This document shows positions 40,681-49,576 of a DNA stretch of 49,593 bases, one piece after another (position 1 is the first letter of the stretch; each line of letters opens with the position of its first letter). A model generated the notes under the pieces. It had not been told where the DNA came from and did not search any database. It saw nothing but the letters and a program-made list of their open reading frames with translations. The translations under genes and the position numbers were made by a program. The stretch is from CAVPDE01 sp964580575 (GTDB taxonomy: Bacteria > Desulfobacterota > DSM-4660 > Desulfatiglandales > HGW-15): contig CAZOLJ010000030.1 of the NCBI GenBank assembly GCA_964580575.1, positions 1 to 49,593 on the forward strand, in the 5' to 3' direction.

Positions 40681-43368
40681 ATGACCACAGGAAATATCCA
40701 TCATCGCTCATCCCGTGCAAACAGGCACAGGAGAAGACGGTCGCCCTTCAAAAGAAGCTTTTGCGAAAAGCCGAGAATCGATCCCCAACTGAGGCGCACC
40801 TTCGACAAAATCGGAGTCCCTGCGCCTGCCCCTTTCCGTCCGGATCCCTTTCAGCTTGAATCCCTTGAGAAGATCGAGGAATGCGATGTGCTCGTGAGCG
40901 CACCCACCGGTTCCGGCAAGACGTGGATCGCCATTCAGGCCATATCACGGAATCTCTCCAGGGGGCTCAAATCTTGGTATGCCTCCCCCCTCAAGGCACT
41001 CTCCAACGCCATCTACCAGGAATTGTGCGAAACCTTCGGAACCGATGTTTGCGGGATCCTGACAGGGGATCGAAAAGAGAATCCCAACGCTTCCATCGTT
41101 GTGGGAACCACGGAGATCCTGCGCAACCAGCTCTATGATGCCATGCACCAAGGGCTGAGCCTTCAGACCGACCTAGTCATCCTGGATGAGGCGCACTATC
41201 TGAGCGACCTCGAAAGGGGCGTGGTGTGGGAAGAAGTGCTCATCTATCTCCCCTCGAGAGTAAGGCTCCTTCTTTTATCCGCAACGATCTCCAATGCCGA
41301 AGAAATCGCTTCTTGGCTCAGGGAGAACCGCAAGATCAAGACCTGGGTGGTGCGTTCGGAAGAACGGCCGGTCCCGCTGGAGATGCTTTTTCTGTTCCCG
41401 GACGGCCTGATCTCCCCATTGACCAGCAGGAGAGGGCTTTCCCCGAAGGTGAGGAAATTCCTGCTTTCGGAGAAGGAGCGGAGCGGCTTCAATCGGCTCG
41501 ATTTCGGCGAGATCATCGCTTGCCTTAGAGAGACGGACCTGCTGCCGGCTATATTCTTTCTCAAGTCCCGTATGGATTGTGACCGGGCTCTGCTCACCTG
41601 TCACCGAGTGGACAGACCGGAGGAGGTCAGGGAACGCCTCGGAAGCGAGGTCAGGGAATTCTTGAGAAAGTACCCTCACCTTAATGGCCATCGACAGAAA
41701 AACATTCTTCTGGATGCTGCGGTGGGGTCTCACCACGCCGGTCAGCTTCCTTACTGGAAAGTCCTGGTTGAGAAAATGATGGTCCGGGGATATCTGGAGG
41801 CCATTTTCTCAACTTCCACCGTGGCCGCAGGTGTCAATTTCCCGGCGCGAACCGTTGCTCTTGTGCAGAGCGATCGGTTCGACGGACGCGAATTCTCCAA
41901 CCTCACGGCCACCGAGCTCCATCAGATGACCGGCAGGGCAGGGCGAAGAGGAAAAGACAACATTGGGTTCGCCCTGGTCGTACCGGGCCCGCATCAGGAC
42001 CCCCAACTCATCGCCGAGTTAAAAGATTCTCCTCCTGAACCGCTGATGAGCCAGATTCACATCAATTTCTCCATGAGCCTCAACCTTCTGCTTTCGCACA
42101 CGCCGGCTGAAGTCAAAGACCTTCTGAATCGATCTTTTGCCTCCCATCAAACCACCCAGCGGGGATCCCCTTTTCAGGCTCGATGGAATGAACTCGAGGC
42201 AGAACTGAGGAGGCTGCTGCCTGCAGGGAAATGCGACACGAGTGACCCCGTCGAGGTTCTGGAGAACATTCTCAAGAGGTCCCTACTCAGAAGACGCGCG
42301 AAAAGACTGGAGCGGGAAGTCCGGGCAGAAAAGAAACACAGGGCTTTAGAAGAACACCTTCGACCAGGAACCCTTTTCGTTCACAAGAACCGGCAGGTTT
42401 ATGTGGTCTTTCGGGTTTTCATCGAAAAAGGAAGACAGGTCTGCGCAGCCCACAATCTTCGGCGAACGCTCCGCCTCAAGAGAGGAGAGTGGCGTCTCAA
42501 AAGAATCGATGTCCGTCAAATCAGGAATCTCCTCGATTTCAGAGTTGACTTTCGCGAGGAGGACCCTCCTGAGAATCTCAGGGCGTTGTTGGCCACCATC
42601 CGTCTGGAAGGGTTGAAGGATCTGCGGATCCCCGTGCCGGGAACAGATGAAGTAGAGAAAGGTAAAACGATGCAGGAGCTTCCCTGCGAGGAGTGTGTTC
42701 ACCTGACGCTCTGCGGTGGCCATGAGAAGGGAGAGCTTCGAAACCTCCTCAGGGAGTACCAAGTTCTGATCGATCAAATGGGTGGAGCGGGACAAGGGCT
42801 TTGGCTGAGCTTTAAGAGACACGTCCGATTTCTGAAGGAGACAGGTTTTGTGGACGAGCGGGATCGCTTGACCCAGGACGGCCTTTGGGCGTCGAAGCTG
42901 AGGTTGGACCACCCTCTCCTGATTGCTGAAGCTATCAGGAAAGGAGCTTTTTCAGAAGTTTCGCCTGAGATCGTGGCAGGGTGTTTGGCGCCTTTTGTCT
43001 GGGACAGGGCCGTTGAGAAGGACTTCAGAATTGAAAGCCCCCTTGATCTTGGAGGCTTGGAAACATCCTTCCGCCGGACCCTGGACCTGATCGAAGACCT
43101 CAGACATCTTCAGGTCAGCAGGGGCTTCAGCAGCCCTCAGATCTTTTTTTGGCCTTGCGTCGCGCTCTTTCTTTGGGCCTCGGGCGTCCCCTGGAAGAGT
43201 CTTCTGAACGTGATTCCAGTAGATGAAGGGGATCTGACATCGCTCATTGCGAGAAGCGCGGACCATTTGCGTCAGGTGACCAATCTCAGCGAGACACACC
43301 CTGGCCTGTCGTCCGTAGCGGCAAAGGCCATTGAGTTGATTCTCAGGGAACCGGTTTTGATTGAATAG
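40681..43368 (+). CDS. Ski2/HelY-like DEAD/DEAH superfamily 2 helicase
   Basis: An 895-residue RNA-type helicase. Motifs in order: the Q-like FRPDPFQLESL, motif I SAPTGSGKTW, Ia ASPLKALSNA, Ib GDRKENPNA, II ILDEAHYL, III LLSATISN, IV PAIFFLKSRMDCD, V STSTVAAGVNFPART and VI QMTGRAGRRG. A Cys cluster CEECVHLTLC lies near 665, and the last 170 residues (FFWPCVALFLWASGVPW, EGDLTSLIARSADHLRQVTNL) read as a DSHCT domain, as in Ski2/Mtr4 and mycobacterial HelY. These enzymes unwind RNA 3' to 5' and feed exonucleases. ATG 40681 and TTG 40675 are both possible, neither with a good ribosome site because a MITE-like element ends 10 bases upstream. Confidence 0.9.
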   Translation: MTTGNIHHRSSRANRHRRRRSPFKRSFCEKPRIDPQLRRTFDKIGVPAPAPFRPDPFQLESLEKIEECDVLVSAPTGSGKTWIAIQAISRNLSRGLKSWYASPLKALSNAIYQELCETFGTDVCGILTGDRKENPNASIVVGTTEILRNQLYDAMHQGLSLQTDLVILDEAHYLSDLERGVVWEEVLIYLPSRVRLLLLSATISNAEEIASWLRENRKIKTWVVRSEERPVPLEMLFLFPDGLISPLTSRRGLSPKVRKFLLSEKERSGFNRLDFGEIIACLRETDLLPAIFFLKSRMDCDRALLTCHRVDRPEEVRERLGSEVREFLRKYPHLNGHRQKNILLDAAVGSHHAGQLPYWKVLVEKMMVRGYLEAIFSTSTVAAGVNFPARTVALVQSDRFDGREFSNLTATELHQMTGRAGRRGKDNIGFALVVPGPHQDPQLIAELKDSPPEPLMSQIHINFSMSLNLLLSHTPAEVKDLLNRSFASHQTTQRGSPFQARWNELEAELRRLLPAGKCDTSDPVEVLENILKRSLLRRRAKRLEREVRAEKKHRALEEHLRPGTLFVHKNRQVYVVFRVFIEKGRQVCAAHNLRRTLRLKRGEWRLKRIDVRQIRNLLDFRVDFREEDPPENLRALLATIRLEGLKDLRIPVPGTDEVEKGKTMQELPCEECVHLTLCGGHEKGELRNLLREYQVLIDQMGGAGQGLWLSFKRHVRFLKETGFVDERDRLTQDGLWASKLRLDHPLLIAEAIRKGAFSEVSPEIVAGCLAPFVWDRAVEKDFRIESPLDLGGLETSFRRTLDLIEDLRHLQVSRGFSSPQIFFWPCVALFLWASGVPWKSLLNVIPVDEGDLTSLIARSADHLRQVTNLSETHPGLSSVAAKAIELILREPVLIE

Positions 43369-43445
43369 AAACGAGGGTCTCCAGCGAAAAGCGAGGGGCG
43401 AGTAGTGCATAGATAACTGTGCAGGATTGCACAACAGCCTGTGCG

Positions 43446-43925
43446 CTAAGTGATAGTCACCACTTTACCTTGTGTGATCTTCACGAGCTCTGCAGCCGTG
43501 AGCTTGAAGACCGCATGAGGAGTTCCTGCAGCAGCCCAGATCTCCTCACACTTGAAAAGATCTTCGTCGATAAAGATCTCCATGGGTTTGGAAAGGCCGG
43601 CGGGTGGGACACCGCCGATGGCGAATCCTGTGTTCTCACGAACGAAGTCCGCATCGGCTTTCCTCACAGGTTCCGAGAGGAGATCACGGAGCTTTTTTTC
43701 GTTCACACGGTTGGCACCGCTCGCAACCACGAGAACAGGTCTTTTCGTCGTCTTACCCTGGAACACCAGAGACTTTGCAATCTGCTCCACGCGACAACCG
43801 ACCGCTTGAGCCGCTTCCTGTGCGGTTCTGGTCGAGCCGGGCAGCTCTACGACCTCGCAGCTCACCCCATGGCGGTTCAAAGCGTCCTGGACTTTCTGTG
43901 CACTTTCGCTCAGCGGTTCAGACAT
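43446..43925 (-). CDS. YbaK/ProX-family aminoacyl-tRNA deacylase
   Basis: A 159-residue stand-alone editing-domain protein of the YbaK/EbsC family. The conserved Lys is in EQIAKSLVFQG (about 51), followed by VASGANRVNEKKL, the glycine loop FAIGGVPPAGL and a final DEDLF and WAAAGTPHAVFKL. Members hydrolyse mischarged tRNA such as Cys- or Ala-tRNA(Pro). It converges with the helicase gene. Which mischarged tRNA it clears cannot be told. Confidence 0.92.
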   Translation of the reverse strand: MSEPLSESAQKVQDALNRHGVSCEVVELPGSTRTAQEAAQAVGCRVEQIAKSLVFQGKTTKRPVLVVASGANRVNEKKLRDLLSEPVRKADADFVRENTGFAIGGVPPAGLSKPMEIFIDEDLFKCEEIWAAAGTPHAVFKLTAAELVKITQGKVVTIT

Positions 43926-43986
43926 GATAAAAAGATACCCCTTTCGCTATTGGAGGCTAATAGAATAAAGCGCTCGTCATTCGATT

Positions 43987-44493
43987 TCATGAAAAAGGCA
44001 ATTCCAATCTTTCACGAAAGCTGAAGCGAATTCGGTTGTCCATATAAAGACAAACATCGGGTCGGAAGCGGTAGAGCCTCACCCGAAACCTCTTTGCAAA
44101 CCCATCGAGATCCAGTTTTTCACCTGAACCGAAGAATTCCGTCGTGAAAGGGAACTTCTTTAGGTAGGCCCGAAGGGCTCTCACGGATTCCAGGCCTGGG
44201 GACATGGGATGAAGACCGCCGGACATCTGGATGCCCCGAATCTCTTTCCACGTGGAAGACTGGTGAAAGATTGCCGCCGCCGCCTGGCGGCTTGCCAGGG
44301 CCTCCTGGATGTGACGGGAAGCAGGATCAGAGAAAAAATAGAACGTGAAAGCGAGGTTCGCGTAGTAGACCGGAGCCGCCCATGGGACGTCCTTAACCGC
44401 CGTGGAGAGGGCCATGGTGTTCTGTCCCTTGATGAGTTCTTCTGCGAGTTTCCTGAGTTCTTCTTGAGTTGGGGGCGGCGTTTCGGTTTTCAT
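43987..44493 (-). CDS. Pyridoxamine 5'-phosphate oxidase-like flavin-binding protein
   Basis: A 168-residue split-barrel protein. The pattern TMALSTAVKDVPWAAPVYYA, FYFFSDPASRHIQEAL, AAAIFHQSSTWKEIRGIQMSG is that of the PNPOx-like/YhbP family, which binds FMN, F420 or haem; the VCLYMDNRIRFSFRERL end resembles YhbP. No specific reaction can be assigned. It is 61 bases upstream of the YbaK-like gene, in the same direction. Confidence 0.85.
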   Translation of the reverse strand: MKTETPPPTQEELRKLAEELIKGQNTMALSTAVKDVPWAAPVYYANLAFTFYFFSDPASRHIQEALASRQAAAAIFHQSSTWKEIRGIQMSGGLHPMSPGLESVRALRAYLKKFPFTTEFFGSGEKLDLDGFAKRFRVRLYRFRPDVCLYMDNRIRFSFRERLELPFS

Positions 44494-44595
44494 GAATTCA
44501 TCGCTGATTGATCTGAGTTTGAGAACCCGGTGACAGTGCTCATTGTTGCACAGTCGCTGGTGAATTACAACCAGGAGGGTGCACCGAGCAGGGGT

Positions 44596-45735
44596 TCAGT
44601 AAATCTCGAAGTTGACCAGTCGTCCGTCGAGCCCTCCGCTCTTCAAAACCTTTTTCCACGTGGGTTTTAGTCCGACGTGAGCGATCCACTCCCGGTTTCC
44701 GAAGTAGACAAAGGCCGAAGAACCCAGGCATCTTTGTTTGAGGAAGTCTCCCAGGTCCCTGTAAAAGGGACCCAGATCTCTATTCCGGTCCAGCCGTATT
44801 CCATAAGGAGGGTTGCAGAGAATCACCCGATCTCGAAGTTCGGGGATCGTTCTGAAATCCGCGACCTTCAGGCCAACCCGGTCTCCGTAAGGGAGATCCG
44901 TCATGTTTTTCCTGGCCGAGGCAACGGCCTCTCCTGCAATATCACTTCCCGAGATAAGGTCACGGGCAGGTTCCCGCATGGCTCCATCCATCTCCTTCCT
45001 CACGGCCAACCACAGGGGTTCATCGTAGTCGGGGAGAAATTGAAAACCGAAGCGCTCTCTTACGTAGCTGCCGGGAATTCTGCAGTAAGCCATCAAAGCC
45101 TCGCTCAAGAGCGTTCCAGAACCACACATCAGGTCATACAGAGGCTTGGAGCCGTCCCACTCTGAAAGCCTGATCATGGCGGCTGCTGTAATTTCCTGCA
45201 TCGGCGCTTCACCGCCTTCTTCTCGATAGCCGCGGCGATGAAGGGAACCGCCCGAGGTGTCCAGACTGATGGTGGCGTTGTCGCGTTCGATGTAAAGGCC
45301 GAGCCACACATCTGGATCGATTTTCTTCACAGAGGGCCTCTTGTCGAAACGCTCCCTGAAGGAATCCACCACTGCATCTTTAAGTCGAAGGGCTGCATAC
45401 TGGGAGTGACGAATCTTGCTGTGGGTGACGTTGGCAAATACCGCAAAGGTGTGATCCGCTGTAAAAAAATCCTCCCAGGAGATTTCCTTGGATTTCCTGT
45501 ACAGGGAGTCCGGGCTGTGACAGCGGAAGGTGACCAGGGGCGCAAGAACCCTGGTGGTCAACCGTGCACCATAGTTCATCCTGTAAAGACCGTCCTTGCC
45601 GGCATCGAAATAAACGCCTCGGTAGGAAGTTCTGACACGCTGCGCGCCCAACTCCGCCAATTCTTGGCCGGCGAGTTCTTCAATCCCCTCCGGAACCTGG
45701 GCGAAAAAGCGATGGTTGAGCTGGTACTGGAACAT
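44596..45735 (-). CDS. THUMP-domain class I rRNA methyltransferase (RlmL/YpsC-like)
   Basis: A 379-residue protein. The N-terminal part (FFAQVPEGIEELAGQELAELG and a THUMP domain from about 50 to 155) binds RNA; LDTSGGSLHRRGYR marks the start of the UPF0020 methyltransferase domain. SAM motif I is LYDLMCGSGTLLSEALM and the catalytic motif is VILCNPPYG, typical of N2-guanine methylation. Closest in kind is the RlmL N-terminal half, which makes m2G2445 in 23S rRNA. The start ATG 45735 is chosen; the longer frame covers the ccsA gene. It is 17 bases downstream of ccsA. Confidence 0.93.
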   Translation of the reverse strand: MFQYQLNHRFFAQVPEGIEELAGQELAELGAQRVRTSYRGVYFDAGKDGLYRMNYGARLTTRVLAPLVTFRCHSPDSLYRKSKEISWEDFFTADHTFAVFANVTHSKIRHSQYAALRLKDAVVDSFRERFDKRPSVKKIDPDVWLGLYIERDNATISLDTSGGSLHRRGYREEGGEAPMQEITAAAMIRLSEWDGSKPLYDLMCGSGTLLSEALMAYCRIPGSYVRERFGFQFLPDYDEPLWLAVRKEMDGAMREPARDLISGSDIAGEAVASARKNMTDLPYGDRVGLKVADFRTIPELRDRVILCNPPYGIRLDRNRDLGPFYRDLGDFLKQRCLGSSAFVYFGNREWIAHVGLKPTWKKVLKSGGLDGRLVNFEIY

Positions 45736-45752
45736 GGGGCGCCCGTCGGCCC

Positions 45753-46592
45753 TCACGACTTTGCGTAGCTGTGCAGCCCGGCCAGGTAATTGACCCCAAA
45801 GTAGGTAAAGAGGACACAGGAGAACCCGATGATGGAGAGGTAGGCCAGCTTGTTGCCTCTCCAGCCTCGGACCATGCGGGAGTGCAACAAGGCCGCATAC
45901 ACGAGCCAGGTGATCAGGGACCACGTTTCCTTGGGATCCCAACTCCAGTAACTGCCCCAGGCGGAATGGGCCCAGACCGAACCGGTAATAATGCCGAGCG
46001 TGAGGAGCAAGAACCCGATGACCACCATCTGGTAGTTCATGTCGTCCAGGATGGAGGATTCCGGAATGATCCGAATGAAGACATTGCTCCCTTCAGGTTT
46101 TTCCCTTTTCTTCAGGAGGTACATGAGGCTTAAAGCAAAGGCAAGGGCGAAGGCGGCATAGCCGAAGAAACAGGTAAGGACATGGGCAATCAGCCAGTTG
46201 CTTTTGAGAGCAGGCACCAGAGGCTGAATCCGGCTGCTGATCGTGGGCGAATAGGAGGCATAGGCCATGGCGAGGAAAGCGATGGGGGTCGCGAACACGC
46301 CGATACTACGATTCTTGGTCCGCCACTCGACGAGAAGGTAAAGAAACACGATGGTCCAGGCAAAGAAGATAAGAGATTCATACAGATTGGACAGGGGAGC
46401 GTGTCCGATGCCGAGCTCATAAGATTCGATCCATCGAAGAACGATAGCGAGGGATTGGCCTAGAAGCCCTGCCAGGGTGACGAAGGTCGCCAGGCGGCCG
46501 AAGAACTCCTTTCCCATCACCATCATGAGGAGATAAAGCAGGAAGGATGCGAAATACACAAAAGTGATGTAACTCAAAATAGTCGAATTCAC
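45753..46592 (-). CDS. ccsA: System II cytochrome c biogenesis protein CcsA
   Basis: A 279-residue integral membrane protein with about eight helices and the haem-handling WWD-type motif WGSYWSWDPKETW near 215-230. External His residues in GIGHAPLSNLYES and the late ALLHSRMV fit haem ligands. With ResB it carries haem across the membrane and attaches it to apocytochrome c. It follows resB by about 60 bases, the usual pairing in Desulfobacterota, Epsilonproteobacteria and Gram-positives. Confidence 0.95.
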   Translation of the reverse strand: MNSTILSYITFVYFASFLLYLLMMVMGKEFFGRLATFVTLAGLLGQSLAIVLRWIESYELGIGHAPLSNLYESLIFFAWTIVFLYLLVEWRTKNRSIGVFATPIAFLAMAYASYSPTISSRIQPLVPALKSNWLIAHVLTCFFGYAAFALAFALSLMYLLKKREKPEGSNVFIRIIPESSILDDMNYQMVVIGFLLLTLGIITGSVWAHSAWGSYWSWDPKETWSLITWLVYAALLHSRMVRGWRGNKLAYLSIIGFSCVLFTYFGVNYLAGLHSYAKS

Positions 46593-46650
46593 CGCTCACC
46601 TCTCAGAATCACGTCCGGTCGGATCCGCCGAGCCGGTCTCCGTCCCGCAT

Positions 46651-48066
46651 TCAAACGGGGGCTTTCTTTTCAACCTTCCCCTTGACCTTCAATGCCAGCT
46701 GGTCAAGCTCTCTTTCCAGTCCTACCGGGTTCTTGTTGGTCCTTCCCGCAACGCGGATATTCAGACCACGCTTTGTCCTGGCCACTTGGATCCAGATGCG
46801 CCTGTGGGACATGAAGAAGGCGACAAAAAGCCCGATCATGATGAGAAAGAAGCCCGTCCAAACCAGGGGAACGCCCGGGTCCCTGCTCACCTGAAGTCCC
46901 GTGTAATATTTAGCTTCGATGCTTTGCAGGGAAAAGTGGTAGGGTTTGTAGGCGCCGGGATTGAACTTGGGGAATCTCTCGAAAAAACCCGGAAAGCGAT
47001 CATTGATCAAGTCGATGTTCTTGAATACCCAGAAGCGGATTTCCTCGCCCTCCGGCGGCCTGACCGCCACCTGAACAGCAGGACCCATTTTCATAAAATC
47101 GGATCTGGCTTCGAAGACCATAAATTGCCCTGGCTGGCCCGGCAGATCATAAGGCCTTTCGATTTCAACATCGAGGACGGCATTGGCTGGGTCGCCCTCT
47201 CGGCGAACGCCGATGCGCGCTTTGTTTCCTGTAAGGGAACCGTAGCTGGCCTGGTAAAAGGTGATCCCTCTGAAGGTGATGGGATGATTGACCAGCAGGG
47301 GTCCTTGAAAAGCCGCTTTTCCATCTTCCAGAAAAGTAAGGTCCGATCGATACTCCTTGGGTGCTCCGTTGTCATAAAACTCCACAGAGAATCGATCGCA
47401 TCGAACGTCGAAGGGCAGGGGTTTGAAGGCTTGGGTCTTGCGGAGTCTAACCTTGCTGACCGCCTCCCCCTCCGGGATGTTCACATAGGCCTCGAAGCCG
47501 AACAGGGAACCCACAATGCTGCCGATGAGGATGATGAGCACGCTCAGGTGGACCAGGTAAACACCCAAGTGGGAGAACCGGCCCTTTTCGGCGTAGAGCA
47601 CAACCTCGTTGTCCGTTTGTTTCTGCTGGAATCGTCTGTAATGGGTTTTGAGAATTCCGGCGGTCAGGGGAAGCACTTCGTCGATCTTGCCCGCTGCGCT
47701 GAAATCCCTGTGGGGAGGGAGATCTTCGAAGGGTTTGGACCGGTCCAGCTTGGGAGCGGCTTGAAATCGTTTCCAGGCGGAGGGGAAACGATCCAGGGAA
47801 CAAATGATGAGGTTCAGGGCAAGGGTGCCGATGATCAGCCTGAACCACAGAGAGTGATACATGTCAAAGAGCTGGAGAGAACTCAAAAGGCTCACCAGAC
47901 CGGGACTCAACTCCTCGGCAAGCTCCATGGCCCCTTCCTGCTGAGGGATCACGGTCCCGAAGATGGAAGTGACGGCAAGAACAATGAGCAGTCCCAGAGT
48001 AAGCTTGACAGAAGTGAAAGTGCGCCACAGGACGTTCGATTTCTTTTCGCTCTCGGATGAACTCAT
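46651..48066 (-). CDS. resB: System II cytochrome c biogenesis protein ResB (Ccs1)
   Basis: A 471-residue protein with three N-terminal helices (about 20-40, 75-95, 165-190), a large periplasmic domain and a fourth helix near 410-430, as in ResB/Ccs1. Marks are KLTLGLLIVLAVTSIFGTVI, GRFSHLGVYLVHLSVLIILIG, NHPITFRGITFYQASYG and PLVWTGFFLIMIGL. It forms the cytochrome c synthase with CcsA. The gene starts the leftward resB-ccsA-methyltransferase run. A 424-residue open frame on the opposite strand is a shadow. Confidence 0.94.
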   Translation of the reverse strand: MSSSESEKKSNVLWRTFTSVKLTLGLLIVLAVTSIFGTVIPQQEGAMELAEELSPGLVSLLSSLQLFDMYHSLWFRLIIGTLALNLIICSLDRFPSAWKRFQAAPKLDRSKPFEDLPPHRDFSAAGKIDEVLPLTAGILKTHYRRFQQKQTDNEVVLYAEKGRFSHLGVYLVHLSVLIILIGSIVGSLFGFEAYVNIPEGEAVSKVRLRKTQAFKPLPFDVRCDRFSVEFYDNGAPKEYRSDLTFLEDGKAAFQGPLLVNHPITFRGITFYQASYGSLTGNKARIGVRREGDPANAVLDVEIERPYDLPGQPGQFMVFEARSDFMKMGPAVQVAVRPPEGEEIRFWVFKNIDLINDRFPGFFERFPKFNPGAYKPYHFSLQSIEAKYYTGLQVSRDPGVPLVWTGFFLIMIGLFVAFFMSHRRIWIQVARTKRGLNIRVAGRTNKNPVGLERELDQLALKVKGKVEKKAPV

Positions 48067-48162
48067 AAAGGGAATCCAATGAAGTAAATTGAGACAAGAT
48101 ATATCTTTAACATGAAGGGTTCAATACTCTGCCCCCAAAATGCCGCTTTGAGGCCTCTCTGA

Positions 48163-48205
48163 CCTCAGCCAGGGGCATTCAATTTCAAAAGGCTAAAATG
48201 CTACG
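48163..48205. repeat. Right-half relative of the 40.5-kb MITE-like element
   Basis: CCTCAGCC, then CATTCAATTTCAAAAGGCTAAA, matches the right arm of the element at 40530-40670 (CCTCAGCC, CATTCAATTTCAAAAAGCTAAA) apart from a few changes. The left arm is not seen, so this is a decayed or solo end. It lies in the 226-bp divergent gap between resB and serS. Confidence 0.65.
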
Positions 48206-48220
48206 GATTAATAAAAAAGT

Positions 48221-48248
48221 TTGACGCTTGAGCTGCATTTGTGATAAA
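48221..48248 (+). promoter_or_regulatory. Candidate sigma-70 promoter of serS
   Basis: TTGACG (48221-48226, 5/6 to consensus), a 16-base spacer and GATAAA (48243-48248). It lies 44 bases before the serS ATG and directly after the repeat remnant. No T-box or other leader structure was recognised. Confidence 0.5.
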
Positions 48249-48292
48249 AGGGTATCCTTATAGATTCTAAGGTTTTTTTATGAGGCTTTTTC

Positions 48293-49576
48293 ATGCTGGA
48301 TCTTCGGTTCATCAGAGCCAATCTTGACGCGGTCAAACAGATGCTCAAGAACCGGCGCAACGACTTGGACATTTCCGTCTTTGAAGCCATTGACAGGAAG
48401 AGGCGCGAAATTCTTCCAGCCCTTGAAACCCTTCGCCACCGCAAAAACAAGGTGAGCGAGGAAATTGCCCAGATGAAGAAGCAGCGGCAGGATGCCTCGG
48501 GCCGCATCGCGGAGATGAAGGATGTCTCTGTCGAGATCAAGGAGCTGGAGGCCGCTCTTGCCCAGGTTGACGAGGATCTGAAGCCTTTCCTTATGGTCAT
48601 TCCGAACATCCCTCATGAGTCCGTGCCTGTCGGGGCGGCCAGCGAAGACAATGCTGTGGTCAGGACCTGGGGCAACATCCCGGAGACGGGATTTGAGGCC
48701 CTTGCACACTGGGATCTCGGAGAGAGGCTCGGCATCCTGGATTTTGCTGCAGCTTCCAAGCTTGCAGGATCGAGATTCGCACTTTACCGGGGCGCCGGAG
48801 CCCTGCTCGAAAGAGCGCTGATCTCTTTCATGCTGGATATCCACACGCGGGAACACGGGTACACAGAGGTTCTTCCCCCATTCATGGTCAACTCAGCCAG
48901 CATGACCGGCACAGGCCAGCTTCCCAAATTCAAAGAGGATCTCTTCAAGATTGAAGGCTGGGATTTGTTCCTCATCCCCACGGCCGAGGTTCCGGTAACC
49001 AATATCCATCGTGACGAAGTGCTGGCTGAGGAGTCGTTGCCCATTCATTATGTCGCCTACACGCCATGCTTCCGGTCAGAGGCGGGTTCCTACGGGAAAG
49101 ACACAAGAGGGTTGATCCGGCAGCATCAGTTCAACAAAGTGGAGCTGGTCAAGTTCTGCAGGCCCGAGGAATCCTACCGGGAACTGGAAGATCTGACCCG
49201 GAACGCGGAGACGATCCTTCAGCGTCTGGAACTGCCTTACCGTGTCGTCGCCCTTTGTACCGGCGACCTCGGTTTTGCGTCGGCCAAGACCTATGATCTG
49301 GAGGTCTGGCTTCCCGGCCAGAAACTCTACAGGGAGATTTCTTCCTGCAGCAACTTCGAAGACTTCCAGGCCAGGCGGGCCGGCATCCGGTTCAAGAGAA
49401 AGGGAGCAAGCGGAACCGAGTTGGTCCACACTCTGAATGGATCCGGTCTTGCGGTGGGCCGGACCCTGGTGGCTGTACTGGAGAATTATCAGCAAAGGGA
49501 CGGCACCGTCCGGATACCGCGAGTTCTTAAATCTTACATGGGAGGAATCGAGTTCATTAAACCTGCGCAACCATGA
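48293..49576 (+). CDS. serS: Seryl-tRNA synthetase
   Basis: A 427-residue class II synthetase that charges tRNA(Ser). The N-terminal coiled-coil arm (about 1-105; LETLRHRKNKVSEEIAQMKK) grips the long variable arm of the tRNA. The catalytic domain has motif 1 around ISFMLDIHTREHGYTEVLPP, the TAEVPVTN serine site, motif 2 FRSEAGSYGKDTRGLIRQHQ and motif 3 GSGLAVGRTLVAVLENYQ. It is complete and ends 17 bases before the window end. Confidence 0.98.
   Translation: MLDLRFIRANLDAVKQMLKNRRNDLDISVFEAIDRKRREILPALETLRHRKNKVSEEIAQMKKQRQDASGRIAEMKDVSVEIKELEAALAQVDEDLKPFLMVIPNIPHESVPVGAASEDNAVVRTWGNIPETGFEALAHWDLGERLGILDFAAASKLAGSRFALYRGAGALLERALISFMLDIHTREHGYTEVLPPFMVNSASMTGTGQLPKFKEDLFKIEGWDLFLIPTAEVPVTNIHRDEVLAEESLPIHYVAYTPCFRSEAGSYGKDTRGLIRQHQFNKVELVKFCRPEESYRELEDLTRNAETILQRLELPYRVVALCTGDLGFASAKTYDLEVWLPGQKLYREISSCSNFEDFQARRAGIRFKRKGASGTELVHTLNGSGLAVGRTLVAVLENYQQRDGTVRIPRVLKSYMGGIEFIKPAQP

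Noticed and set aside
46786..48060. 424-codon open frame on the plus strand opposite resB
   Set aside because: It mirrors the well-supported ResB gene codon by codon, has no recognisable domain and no ribosome site. Long antisense frames are expected from the codon bias of this moderately GC-rich DNA.
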